Shown here: in pieces, positions 10,759 through 18,980 of the stretch
Layout: each line of letters starts with the position of its first letter
Numbering within the stretch: position 1 is the stretch's first letter
Assembly: GCF_024623785.1 (NCBI RefSeq)
Contig: NZ_JANKBZ010000006.1
Span: forward strand, 310,001 to 374,000
Origin: Archangium lipolyticum
GTDB taxonomy: Bacteria; Myxococcota; Myxococcia; Myxococcales; Myxococcaceae
Length of the DNA: 64,000 nucleotides
Reading direction: 5' to 3'
Position numbers and translations under genes: made by a program
The notes under the pieces: model-generated
Seen by the model: only the letters and a program-made list of their open reading frames with translations
The model's database searches: none
Told to the model about the DNA's origin: nothing

Positions 10759-11838
10759 TCAGCCCAGGTCGACCCCGTGGCCAGCCTGGACATGACCGAT
10801 GTCCACGCGCCCATCCTGCATCCGCAGACCGCCCTGGAAGGAGTGCTCGCGGATGAAGAGGTGCGTGTCCAGGTCCGCGTAGTCGAAGCCGCCCAGGCCG
10901 GCGGCGAAGTGCGCCGCGAAGCTCATGGCCAGGGTGCTCTCCACCATGCCGCCCATCATCAACTCCATGCCGGAGGCACGCGCCAGGTTCCACATGGCCA
11001 GGGACTCCACCACGCCGCTCTTCATCAGCTTGAGGTTGATGCCGTGCGCACCGCCCTCGCGCGCCAGACGCAGCACGTCCTTCGCCGTACGGGCCGACTC
11101 GTCCGCGCAGATGGGCACCCGGGACGAGCGCGTCAGCTCGGCCATGCCCTCCCAGTCCTCGCGAGGCACGGGCTGCTCGAAGAGCGCCAGGGGGATGCCC
11201 GCGGCCTCCAGCCCCTCGAGGAACGTCCGCGCCTGCGCCACGGTGTAACCGCCGTTGGCGTCCGCGAACAGCCGCGCGCCGGGGGCCTCGCGCCGGATGA
11301 CCACCATGCGCCGCACGTCCTCCTCGGCGGACAGCGCGCCCACCTTCACCTTGAGGGTGCGGATGCCCCTGGCGACGATGGCCCGGGCCGAGGACGCCGC
11401 GTGCGCCTCGTCACCGGCCGTCACCGTCATGTCGATGTCCAGCCCGGTGCCCGCCCCGCCGAAGAAGGCGAACAGCGGCATCCGGTAGTGCCGGCCCAGC
11501 GCATCCAGCAGCGCCAGCTCGATGCCACAGCGCGCGGAGGGAGCCCCCGGAAGGGCCTCGGCGAGCCACGCGCCGATGGGCCGCCAGCCGCGTGCGTCCC
11601 GCCCGAGCAGCGCCTCGCGCACGGAGGCGATGGCAGAGATCGTGCTGGCCTGCGTCTCGCCGGACACCGCCGTGAGGGGCGCCGACTCACCCAGGCCCAC
11701 CGTCCCGTCCGCCAGCTTCAGACGCACGAGCACGTTGTTCGCCATGTCCGGCGCGCCCGTGGCGATGGCGAAGGGCTCGGTGAGGGCGAGATCCAACGGC
11801 TCGAAGTGCAGTTCGGTGATGGTGGTCGGGAGGAGCAT
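10759..11838 (-). CDS. Enolase-superfamily epimerase (L-Ala-D/L-Glu / dipeptide epimerase-like)
   Basis: 359 residues. Active-site pattern of the muconate-lactonising subgroup: LKVKVG (acid/base lysine of KxK), metal ligands FADANGGY (Asp), ALFEQPV (Glu) and CADESA (Asp), and the second lysine in NLKLMKSG. The DxD-like C-terminus (ADLDTHLFI) fits dipeptide epimerases that act on murein-derived L-Ala-Glu, but o-succinylbenzoate synthase or N-acyl amino-acid racemase cannot be excluded. It may serve peptidoglycan recycling, useful in a bacterial predator (inference). ATG 11838 follows AGGAG-like sequence poorly; spacing is uncertain. Confidence 0.85.
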   Translation of the reverse strand: MLLPTTITELHFEPLDLALTEPFAIATGAPDMANNVLVRLKLADGTVGLGESAPLTAVSGETQASTISAIASVREALLGRDARGWRPIGAWLAEALPGAPSARCGIELALLDALGRHYRMPLFAFFGGAGTGLDIDMTVTAGDEAHAASSARAIVARGIRTLKVKVGALSAEEDVRRMVVIRREAPGARLFADANGGYTVAQARTFLEGLEAAGIPLALFEQPVPREDWEGMAELTRSSRVPICADESARTAKDVLRLAREGGAHGINLKLMKSGVVESLAMWNLARASGMELMMGGMVESTLAMSFAAHFAAGLGGFDYADLDTHLFIREHSFQGGLRMQDGRVDIGHVQAGHGVDLG

Positions 11839-11891
11839 GGGGAGCCGGTCATAGAACGATCCCGGCCATGCCGGCCACCCCCGACGACGGC

Positions 11892-12644
11892 TCAGCGCAG
11901 CAGCCGCTCGAAGGTGATGACCCTCAACGCCACGAAGGTGGCCACCGCCGCGCCCACGGTGAACAGCGCGGAGAGCAGCAGCGCGGTGAGGGTGGGGCCC
12001 GGTACCGCCACCATGGCGAGGAAGCAGACGAGGATGATGGGGCCGATGAACAGCCCATTGATGTTGTTGGCCGTGCGGAAATCGCGCGCCAGCAGGCTGA
12101 CGAGCAGCGCACTGGTGGTGGAGAAGGCCAGCGACGTCAGCAGCTCCAGCAGGAGCGCCAGCACGAAGCCGGGCGAGCCCACGCGCAGCCCGAGGATGAG
12201 CGCCGCGTCGACGGTGAAGAGGACCAGGGTGACGGCCGAGGCCAGCGCGAGCAGGGCCAGCAGCTTGGCGAGGAGGATCTGCCCCACGCGCACCGGGAGC
12301 GCCACCAGCAGCTCGAGCGTGCGCGACTCGCGCTCGGTGATGAGGATGTAGCTGGCCGTCGCCGAGGGCACGATGAGCCCGCCGAGCGCGATGAACGGAA
12401 CCAGCATGGCCCGCATCATGGCCACGGGGTCCTCCGCGAGCTCACGGAGACCCGGGGGCAGCTCCACGCCGGGCGGAAGGTTCACCGGCTTCATGGCTCC
12501 ACTCTTCAGCCCGAGCATCTGCACGCCTGGGATGATGACCAGCAGCAGCACGGGCAGCAGCAGCGCCGTCAGCATGGCGCCCCGGCTGCGCAACAACTGA
12601 CACCACTCCTTGCCGAAGAGGATCCGCACCTCACGCGCGAACAT
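11892..12644 (-). CDS. ABC-2-type transporter permease
   Basis: 250 residues from ATG 12644, which has GTGGGGGCC in front; an ATG 18 bp upstream is possible. There are about six transmembrane helices, the first near SRGAMLTALLLPVLLLVIIP and the last near TVGAAVATFVALRVI. After a periplasmic loop, a conserved ITERESRTLELLVALPV segment is typical of ABC-2 exporters such as NatB. It overlaps the ATPase gene by 14 bp, so the two subunits are translationally coupled. The exported substrate is unknown. Confidence 0.87.
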   Translation of the reverse strand: MFAREVRILFGKEWCQLLRSRGAMLTALLLPVLLLVIIPGVQMLGLKSGAMKPVNLPPGVELPPGLRELAEDPVAMMRAMLVPFIALGGLIVPSATASYILITERESRTLELLVALPVRVGQILLAKLLALLALASAVTLVLFTVDAALILGLRVGSPGFVLALLLELLTSLAFSTTSALLVSLLARDFRTANNINGLFIGPIILVCFLAMVAVPGPTLTALLLSALFTVGAAVATFVALRVITFERLLR

Positions 12645-13587
12645 CGTTGGCCCCCACGACATCCAGGAAGAGGTCCTCGAGGCTCGGCGTCACCACCCGG
12701 CACTCGTAGACATCGATACCCTCGGCGAGCAGCCCGCGCAGCAGCTCGGGCGCCTGGGCCACCGCGTCCGCCACGTGCACGCGCACGGCGTCCTCCTCGC
12801 GAGTGGGCGAGTTGCCCCGGGCGGAGAGAGCCTGGAACAACCGCTCGGGGCCCTGGGCGGCGCGCAGCACGAGCACGGGCTGGATGCGCTGACGCAGGGT
12901 GGCGATGCGCTCGTGCAGCAGCACCCGGCCCTGGCGGAGGATGACGGCGCTCTCACAGAGGGCCTCGGCCTCGGCGAGGTTGTGCGTGCACAGCAGCACC
13001 GTGCGGCCGGGCATCACCTTGCGCAGGAAGGTGTGCACCTCGCGTGTGGCGACGGGATCCAACCCCACCGTGGGCTCGTCCAGCAGCAGCACCTCCGGCG
13101 AGGAGACGAGCGCGGCGGCCATGGACAACCGGCGCTGCATGCCCCCAGACAACTCCGCCATCCGCCGCGAGCGGAAGGAGGCCAGACCAAAAGCCTCCAC
13201 CACCTCGGCGATGTTCCCGCTGCCGTACAGGTCGCGCACCAGCTGGAGGTAGTCATCCACCGTGAGGTCCCGGTACATGCCCGGGGACTGGGGGACGATG
13301 CCCACACGCCGCTTGGCCTGGAGGAAGTCGGGGTCCTCGACGCCGAGACCAAAGAGACTCACCCGTCCGGACGAGGGCCGGAGGGCGCCGGTGAGCAGGC
13401 GGATGAGGGTCGTCTTCCCCGCGCCATTGGGACCGAGCAGACAGGCCCGCTCGCCGAGGGCGATCCTGAAGCTGACCTGATCGAGCGCCTGAATGCCTCC
13501 GGGATACACCTTGGTGACCTCGGAGACCTCCAGGGGAACGTGAACCTTCTCCGTCAAGCGGCCGACCTCCCCTCGGGGGGCGGACAT
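12631..13587 (-). CDS. ABC transporter ATP-binding protein (ABC-2 exporter)
   Basis: 318 residues from ATG 13587. Walker A GPNGAGKT, Q-loop VGIVPQSPGMY, signature ELSGGMQRRL, Walker B VLLLDEPTVGLDP, and the His switch in LLCTHNLAEA. The ~90 residues after the cassette form the small C-terminal domain found in drug/sodium exporter ATPases (NatA/CcmA/DrrA group). It pairs with the overlapping permease. A REP-like palindrome and about 117 bp separate it from the divergent CULT gene. Confidence 0.92.
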   Translation of the reverse strand: MSAPRGEVGRLTEKVHVPLEVSEVTKVYPGGIQALDQVSFRIALGERACLLGPNGAGKTTLIRLLTGALRPSSGRVSLFGLGVEDPDFLQAKRRVGIVPQSPGMYRDLTVDDYLQLVRDLYGSGNIAEVVEAFGLASFRSRRMAELSGGMQRRLSMAAALVSSPEVLLLDEPTVGLDPVATREVHTFLRKVMPGRTVLLCTHNLAEAEALCESAVILRQGRVLLHERIATLRQRIQPVLVLRAAQGPERLFQALSARGNSPTREEDAVRVHVADAVAQAPELLRGLLAEGIDVYECRVVTPSLEDLFLDVVGANDVRA

Positions 13588-13646
13588 ACCACGCGAGCCC
13601 GGGCTTGCATCCGGCCACGCGCATGGGCAAGAGCAGTCGAGAAGAG

Positions 13647-13681
13647 TCCCCTCTCCCTCTGGGAGAGGGACAGGGTGAGGG
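13647..13681 (-). repeat. REP-like palindromic element, copy 1
   Basis: On the minus strand it reads CCCTCACCCTGTCCCTCTCCC followed by a GGGAGAG arm that pairs with CTCTCCC. It lies in the gap between the divergent ABC ATPase and CULT genes. Confidence 0.75.
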
Positions 13682-13704
13682 TCTACCTTCCGTTCATCCG
13701 AGCC

Positions 13705-14133
13705 ATGAATCCGTCCCGCTGGCCAAGGCAGTCCCCTGAAACACGGCGGCTCAAGGGAACGCCGACCGTTCCCACCGGGAACACGCCCGCCAGCCAGGCG
13801 AAGGAAGACACCGAGTCCCGGGCCCCGGAAACACCGCTGTGCTGCGCGCGCTGCGGCCACGTCATCACTCGCGAGCGGGACCGCACCACCGTCAACGGCC
13901 GGCACACGCACACGCGCGTGAACCCATCCGGGTTCGTCTTCCACTTCGGCTGCTTCGCGAGGGCCGAGGGCTGCCTCGTCATCGGCCCGCCCACCGCGGA
14001 GGCGAGCTGGTTCCCGGGCTTCGTCTGGGAGTACGCCAGGTGCGCCGCCTGCAAGACGCACCTGGGCTGGGCCTTCCACGGCGAGAGCGACTTCCTCGCC
14101 CTCATCCTGGACAAGCTCACCGCGCCGAGCTGA
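13705..14133 (+). CDS. Single-domain CULT (cereblon thalidomide-binding-like) protein
   Basis: 142 residues. After ~44 disordered residues comes a near-perfect CULT domain. Zinc ligands are C47/C50 (CARCG) and C113/C116 (CAAC). The tri-tryptophan cage is W102, W108 and W122 in SWFPGFVW...HLGWAF, with exactly the spacing of human cereblon W380/W386/W400. NPSGFVFHFGCF matches the central strand of the fold. In eukaryotes this pocket binds thalidomide and C-terminal cyclic imides on degradation substrates. The bacterial role is unknown; recognition of a uracil- or imide-like ligand or damaged protein C-termini is possible. No Lon-like domain or signal peptide is present. The Shine-Dalgarno is weak, and a later start before C47 cannot be excluded. 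Confidence 0.9.
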   Translation: MNPSRWPRQSPETRRLKGTPTVPTGNTPASQAKEDTESRAPETPLCCARCGHVITRERDRTTVNGRHTHTRVNPSGFVFHFGCFARAEGCLVIGPPTAEASWFPGFVWEYARCAACKTHLGWAFHGESDFLALILDKLTAPS

Positions 14134-14142
14134 GCGCCGCCA

Positions 14143-15315
14143 TCACCTCGCCGATGCCTCCTCCAGACCCCGCTGCCGCAACCGCCGCAGGCGAGTGAGC
14201 ATCTCCTCTGGGAGCGCATCCCGGAGCACGCCTCGGGCCGTGCGCTCCAGCGCCTGGGCACGCACGACCCAGTCGCCGAGACTCGCCGGCCGGGTGATAC
14301 GCAGGCGCACCGTCGTCCGGAGTCCCCGAGTCCAATCCGACTTGTACGCCTCGACGCCGCGCAGGAAGTCGTACTCGGAGAACCCCTCGGCCAGCGCATC
14401 GCGGAACGTCTCGCCCACGAGGACGAGCCCCACGCTCCGCGCCTTCCACTCGGGGTCGTATCCCGCGTTGTAATAACTGAAGGTGCGCCCGTGCAGCAGG
14501 GCGTAGACCGACGCCACCGCCCTGCCCTCCACGGACAGGAGGTAGATGCGGACCTTTCCCTCCGCCGACAGGAGCGGCACCACCGCGCGGTGGAACTCCT
14601 GGACGTCCGGCGCATCGAGCGAGCTGCGCCCTCCCCACCGCAGGGCGTGCAACCGGAAGAACTCGGGCAGCGCGAGGGCGAGCGCCTCGGGGTCCTCCGC
14701 CTTCGTGATGGCGAAGCCCTTCTGCCGCTCGAGCCACTTGCGGCGGCGCAGGAAGTTGTCGGCCCGGGCGACGCGCGCCAGCAGGGAGTCGAAGCTCTCA
14801 CCCACCTCGAAGGCCTCGTACGGACAGCGGTTCCGCCCGGTGCTCTCGAGCTGCCACCCCTGGGCCCCGCAGAGCGCGCGCAGGAGCGCCACGGTGGGGG
14901 ACGTCTCCTCCATGTCAGCCAGCTCCAGGATGTCCCACTCGCGCCAGGTCCTCGCGAGCGCATCCACCAACGCCTCGGTCAGGGCCGCCTCGTCCCCGGG
15001 CCGGAGGATGGCATCGAGGTAGTCGCTCCCCACGCCCTCATCCCCCAGGAACCGGAGCCACCGGAGGCGGGCGCCGCCCCACCGCTGCTCCTCGATGGAG
15101 AGCGGCAGCACTCCAGCGAGCCCGCCCGCCTCGTCCCGCGCCGTGAGGATGAAGAGCCTCCGCTCCCGCCCGAAGTGGAGATGCCAGCCGAAGAGCCACT
15201 CCCAGGTATTGAAGACGCGCGCCCGGCCGGACCCGCACAAGCGCCGCCACTCGTCCCGGAGCGCCAGGAAGCCCCGCGTGTCCCGCACGATGTCCACCGT
15301 CCAGCGGCCGTTCAT
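14143..15315 (-). CDS. FemAB/BioF2-like GNAT acyltransferase
   Basis: 390 residues. ATG 15315 overlaps the stop of the upstream DegT-like gene (ATGA). The order MNGRWTVDIVRD, FNTWEWLFGWHLHFG, LRWLRFLGDEGVGSDYLD, then the acyl-CoA-type core IYLLSVEGRAVASVYALLHG and YNAGYDPEWKARSVGLVL fits the CelD/BcsL-FemAB group of GNAT enzymes found in exopolysaccharide clusters. It likely transfers an acyl or aminoacyl group to a sugar precursor. It is the last gene of the three-gene polysaccharide set. Confidence 0.8.
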   Translation of the reverse strand: MNGRWTVDIVRDTRGFLALRDEWRRLCGSGRARVFNTWEWLFGWHLHFGRERRLFILTARDEAGGLAGVLPLSIEEQRWGGARLRWLRFLGDEGVGSDYLDAILRPGDEAALTEALVDALARTWREWDILELADMEETSPTVALLRALCGAQGWQLESTGRNRCPYEAFEVGESFDSLLARVARADNFLRRRKWLERQKGFAITKAEDPEALALALPEFFRLHALRWGGRSSLDAPDVQEFHRAVVPLLSAEGKVRIYLLSVEGRAVASVYALLHGRTFSYYNAGYDPEWKARSVGLVLVGETFRDALAEGFSEYDFLRGVEAYKSDWTRGLRTTVRLRITRPASLGDWVVRAQALERTARGVLRDALPEEMLTRLRRLRQRGLEEASAR

Positions 15316-16448
15316 GCCTTCAGCGCCTCCCGCGCCACCTTCGCCACATGCTCGAGCTCCTCGGGGCCGAGCGCCTGATGACAGGGAAGCTCCACCACCC
15401 GCTGGCGCAGTGCCTCCACCTCGGGGAAGCGCTCGCCCGAGGCCGCGGGATGACCGGACCTCCAGAAGTCGACCGCCTGGATGCCGCGAGACCACAGCAG
15501 GCGCAGGGCGCGAGCCTTGTCATCCACCTCCAGGGCATAGAAGAGCGGACACACCCCTGGCGGCAGCGAGGACCACGTCGCCCGCTCGGGCCTGCCGATC
15601 CGCTCGTGCAGGAGGAGCCAGTTGGCGCGGCGGCGGCGCACCACCTGCTCCGCGTCCACGGACGCGAGCGCCCGGGCAACGACGGGGCTCATCCCGAGAT
15701 GAACCGCTTCCGGCTCGAAAGCCTGGGTCCCCACCGGAATGTCCTCGAGCCGGGCCCGGGCCCGGACATGCCCGGTGAAGGTCTTCGTCACCGCGCGCAG
15801 CCACCTGCCCGGACGCAGGAACCGGCGCTCGGCGCCCACCAACACCGAGCCCGCCATGTGCGAGAGCGCCGGCAGGAGCGGAGGAGGCACCGGGTCCGGG
15901 AGCCGGTCCGTGTGAGCCTCCCGCAGGAGCAGACCTCCGCCATGAGGCACGGGGAGCGTCTTGTAGAAGCAGAAGATGGCGGCATCGCCCCGGCTTCCCA
16001 GTGGGTACACGCCCTCGCGGGAGAAGAGGGACAGCGCACAATCCTCGATCAGGAAGGCGCCACATCCGCGGGCGATCTCCAGCAGCGCATCGAGAGGCTG
16101 GGGGAAACCCGCGTAATGGATGACATAGATGGCGCGCGTGCGAGGCCCCACGCGCGAGCGGACATCGTCCGGGTCCAGCCTCCCCGAGGCATCCACGCGC
16201 GCGAACCGGAGCCGCGCTCCCGCGTGGAGCAGGGCCGAGACTTCCACGCCATGGTGGTACGCCGGGACGATGACCTCCCACCCCTCGAGCCCCAGCATCC
16301 TGGCCGCCCGCCAGACAGCGTTGCGGCCGAGGTAGGTCAGCTCGAGCCCATGCCTGTTGAAGGGAAAGAGGATCCTGCCGCCCCGGCGCGGCAGCAGCTG
16401 CGCCGGGCTGAAGTCTGGCAGCGACGGAATGGCCATCAACGTTTCCAT
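15312..16448 (-). CDS. DegT/DnrJ-like PLP-dependent sugar aminotransferase family protein
   Basis: 378 residues. ATG 16448 sits 2 bp after GGAGGTGGG. The fold-type I core is visible: VIVPAYHHGVEVSALLHAG, AIYVIHYAGFP, LIEDCALSLFS (Asp to the PLP pyridine nitrogen) and FCFYKTLPVPHGGGLL, where the lysine should form the Schiff base. This group transaminates or dehydrates keto-sugars for surface glycans. The region before the Lys is somewhat divergent from typical DegT, so the exact reaction is open. It overlaps the acyltransferase by 4 bp and follows the deacetylase by 28 bp, forming one operon. Confidence 0.8.
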   Translation of the reverse strand: METLMAIPSLPDFSPAQLLPRRGGRILFPFNRHGLELTYLGRNAVWRAARMLGLEGWEVIVPAYHHGVEVSALLHAGARLRFARVDASGRLDPDDVRSRVGPRTRAIYVIHYAGFPQPLDALLEIARGCGAFLIEDCALSLFSREGVYPLGSRGDAAIFCFYKTLPVPHGGGLLLREAHTDRLPDPVPPPLLPALSHMAGSVLVGAERRFLRPGRWLRAVTKTFTGHVRARARLEDIPVGTQAFEPEAVHLGMSPVVARALASVDAEQVVRRRRANWLLLHERIGRPERATWSSLPPGVCPLFYALEVDDKARALRLLWSRGIQAVDFWRSGHPAASGERFPEVEALRQRVVELPCHQALGPEELEHVAKVAREALKA

Positions 16449-16476
16449 CCACCCACCTCCCGAATCCATCGCATCA

Positions 16477-17601
16477 CTACCGGTCCAGCACGGGCCTCGC
16501 CACCTCTGGCCGCAAGGCATTCCAGGTCAGCTCGAAGGCCAGCTCCGACACGGAAACGGGCGCCCCGATGCGCGGAAGCTCGAGGAGCCCACTCGCCCGC
16601 GAGCAGATTCCCGACCGCGTGGTGACCGCCGCCTCGAAGTAGCGGCCCACGAGCTCCGTCACCCCGGGGTCCGTGGCCCCATTGGGATAGGAGAAGAGCG
16701 TCGGACGCACGCCCAGCTTCTCCTCGAGGGTGTCGCGACAGGCCACGAGCTCCCGCTCCACCTCGGCGAGCGGAAGCCGCGTGAGGATGGGGTGTTTCTC
16801 CGTGTGGGCGCCAATCTCGAACCCCTGGCGCGACAGCTCCCGCACCTCGTCCCAGGAGAGGAAACGGTTCTCATCGTTCACCGGGACGGGGAACGCCGCG
16901 CGCACCCGCTCCACGATGCCGAGCATCATCGCGTGCGGCAGCTCCTTGAGGTACTCGACGCACGCCATCATCAGGACGCGCGGACTCAAGCCGAGCGAGC
17001 CGAGCCGCAGGATGGCCGGGTCTCCACTCGCGCGGCACACCTGGTCGGCCGGGTAGCGGGAGAAGAGCTCCTCCAGCTCATAGGCCCACATCCAGCCCGA
17101 GGTGCCGATCAGCCCCGTGGTGACGAAGACGGTGGCTGGGATTCCGTGGCGCGCGAGGATGGGCGCGACGAGGTAGAGGTTGTTGCGGTAGCCATCATCG
17201 AAGGTCAGCGCCAGGGCCCTGCGGGGCAACCTCGCCCGTCCCGCGAGCCCCGCGACGAGCTCGGACAGGGGCACCGGCTGGTACTCGCGCGCCAGGAAGA
17301 GCGCATGGCGCTCGAACTCCCGGACGTCGAGCACCGGCTCGCCCCAGACCCCCACCGGCCGCCTCTGGACCTTGTGGTAGAAGAGGATGAGCGCCTCGCC
17401 CTCTCCCAACGGCCTGGAGACGGAGAAGCCTCCATAGAACGAGAGCGTCTTCACGCCCCTGGCCAGCCAGGATGTCCAGCGCTGCTCGATGCCACTGCGT
17501 GCGCGCAACACCAGCCGCTCCAGATCGACCTGGTTCCTGGGTCTCTCCAGGGCGACCTGATTCCGTCTGACCAACGGGATCACTGTATTGGCCTGCTTCA
17601 T
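16477..17601 (-). CDS. Polysaccharide deacetylase (NodB/CE4)
   Basis: 374 residues. NodB motifs: TFDDGY (catalytic base and metal Asp), GAHTEKHPI (two metal His) and the SYPNG stretch (R/YPxG-like). It should remove N-acetyl groups from a glycan, and belongs to the group seen with exopolysaccharide export loci. There is no signal peptide; the N-terminus contains a tandem nine-residue duplication (RNQVALERP/RNQVDLERL, residues 13-30). It is the first gene of the deacetylase-DegT-FemAB operon. No sugar transporter or glycosyltransferase is adjacent. Confidence 0.88.
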   Translation of the reverse strand: MKQANTVIPLVRRNQVALERPRNQVDLERLVLRARSGIEQRWTSWLARGVKTLSFYGGFSVSRPLGEGEALILFYHKVQRRPVGVWGEPVLDVREFERHALFLAREYQPVPLSELVAGLAGRARLPRRALALTFDDGYRNNLYLVAPILARHGIPATVFVTTGLIGTSGWMWAYELEELFSRYPADQVCRASGDPAILRLGSLGLSPRVLMMACVEYLKELPHAMMLGIVERVRAAFPVPVNDENRFLSWDEVRELSRQGFEIGAHTEKHPILTRLPLAEVERELVACRDTLEEKLGVRPTLFSYPNGATDPGVTELVGRYFEAAVTTRSGICSRASGLLELPRIGAPVSVSELAFELTWNALRPEVARPVLDR

Positions 17602-17851
17602 TCATTTCCCCCGTGCGGATGCATTGCAACCACCGCTCCAGAGAGGAAACCCCGGAAAGGCCAGCGACACGCGCCCACACTGGGCAAAGCATTCCCGAGC
17701 GTTCCCCCAGCACTGCCCGGAGAGGAACGCGCGAGGCACTCGCGACAGCACGCCATCCGATGATGGGGCCGCACTCCAGGGCAGGCCGCCCGGAGCGCAC
17801 GCCCGGATGTCGGGGCCGGAGCACGAAGCTGCCCCGAGGGACGAGAAATCC

Positions 17852-18883
17852 TCAGCCCTTGCCGAGGAATCCCTCCAGCACTCCAGTGACATTCGTGCCG
17901 ATGTCCTCGACGGCATAGCCGCCTTCCTGCACGAACACCGTCGGCACCTTCAGCGCGGCCAGGCGCTGGCCCATCAGCGGGTAGTGGTGGGTGGAGAGCT
18001 TGAAGGCGCTGATCGGATCGCCCTCATAGGTATCGACGCCGAGCGACACCACCAGAGCATCGGGCGAGAACCCGCCGAGGACATCCATCGCCGCTCCCAG
18101 CGCGGAGCTGTACTCCGTCCAGGTGGTGCCGCGCGGCAGCGGAAAGTTGCGGGTGTAGCCCTCGCCTGCCCCGCCCCCGCGCTCGTCGGCATAGCCGAGG
18201 AAGTACGGGTACTCGGTCTCCGGGGTGCCGTGGATGGACACGAACAACACGTCCGAGCGCTCCCAGAAGATGTCCTGGGTGCCATTGCCGTGGTGGTAGT
18301 CCACGTCCAGCACCGCCACCCGGGCGAACCCCTTGTCGCGCAGGTGCTGCGCCGCCAGGGCGGCGTTGTTGAGGAAGCAGTAGCCGCCGTAGACGGAGTA
18401 CCCGGCGTGGTGTCCGGGCGGACGGCACAGGGCGTAGGCGCTCTTGTCGCCCTCGGCGACCCACGCGGCGGCGGTCAGGGCGCACCGGGCGGCGGCGAAG
18501 GCGGCCTCCCAGGTGCCCTCGACGATGGGCGTGCTGGCGTCGAAGGCGTAGTAGCCCATCTTGCCGTTGATGCCGGACGGGATGTGGTCACGGCGCAGGG
18601 CGCGGGCCGGAAAGCCGCTCGGCAGCATGAAGCCTTCCTTGCCAGCCGCCCGCCACTCGTCATGGGCGGTGCGCAGGAACTCGACGAACCCGGCGTCATG
18701 GACTCGCAGGAGCGACTCCGGTGCGAAGGGGCGCGGCTCGTGTACCTCGAACCCCACGCGCTCCACCGCCTTCAGGATGTAGTCCACGCGCACCGGCATC
18801 TCGAAGCACGGCACCAGCTCGCCGCGGTGCAGTTCCTTGCCACCATCGTGGCGAGCGTGCAGCGGGGAATGGACGACTTTCAC
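17852..18883 (-). CDS. Histone deacetylase / acetylpolyamine amidohydrolase family protein
   Basis: 343 residues from GTG 18883, chosen because GGAGGTTCCCCG precedes it. Zinc-hydrolase signatures: RPPGHHA (active-site His pair), YCFLNNAALAAQ, DVDYHHGNGTQ (zinc Asp and His), LGVDTYEGDP (third zinc Asp) and QEGGY (catalytic-position Tyr). The MPVRVDYIL and HEPRPFAPESLLRVHD opening resembles bacterial acetylpolyamine deacetylases more than eukaryotic HDACs. It is likely cytoplasmic. It lies 97 bp after larC on the same strand, with no obvious functional link. Confidence 0.9.
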   Translation of the reverse strand: MKVVHSPLHARHDGGKELHRGELVPCFEMPVRVDYILKAVERVGFEVHEPRPFAPESLLRVHDAGFVEFLRTAHDEWRAAGKEGFMLPSGFPARALRRDHIPSGINGKMGYYAFDASTPIVEGTWEAAFAAARCALTAAAWVAEGDKSAYALCRPPGHHAGYSVYGGYCFLNNAALAAQHLRDKGFARVAVLDVDYHHGNGTQDIFWERSDVLFVSIHGTPETEYPYFLGYADERGGGAGEGYTRNFPLPRGTTWTEYSSALGAAMDVLGGFSPDALVVSLGVDTYEGDPISAFKLSTHHYPLMGQRLAALKVPTVFVQEGGYAVEDIGTNVTGVLEGFLGKG

Positions 18884-18980
18884 CGGGGAACCTCCACTGG
18901 CCGAAGACCGACGGGCTCGCGCGAACTCTGACAAGCACACCGTGGGGAGCGCAAGACCGGACGCCCCCGGAGGCGGCTGC

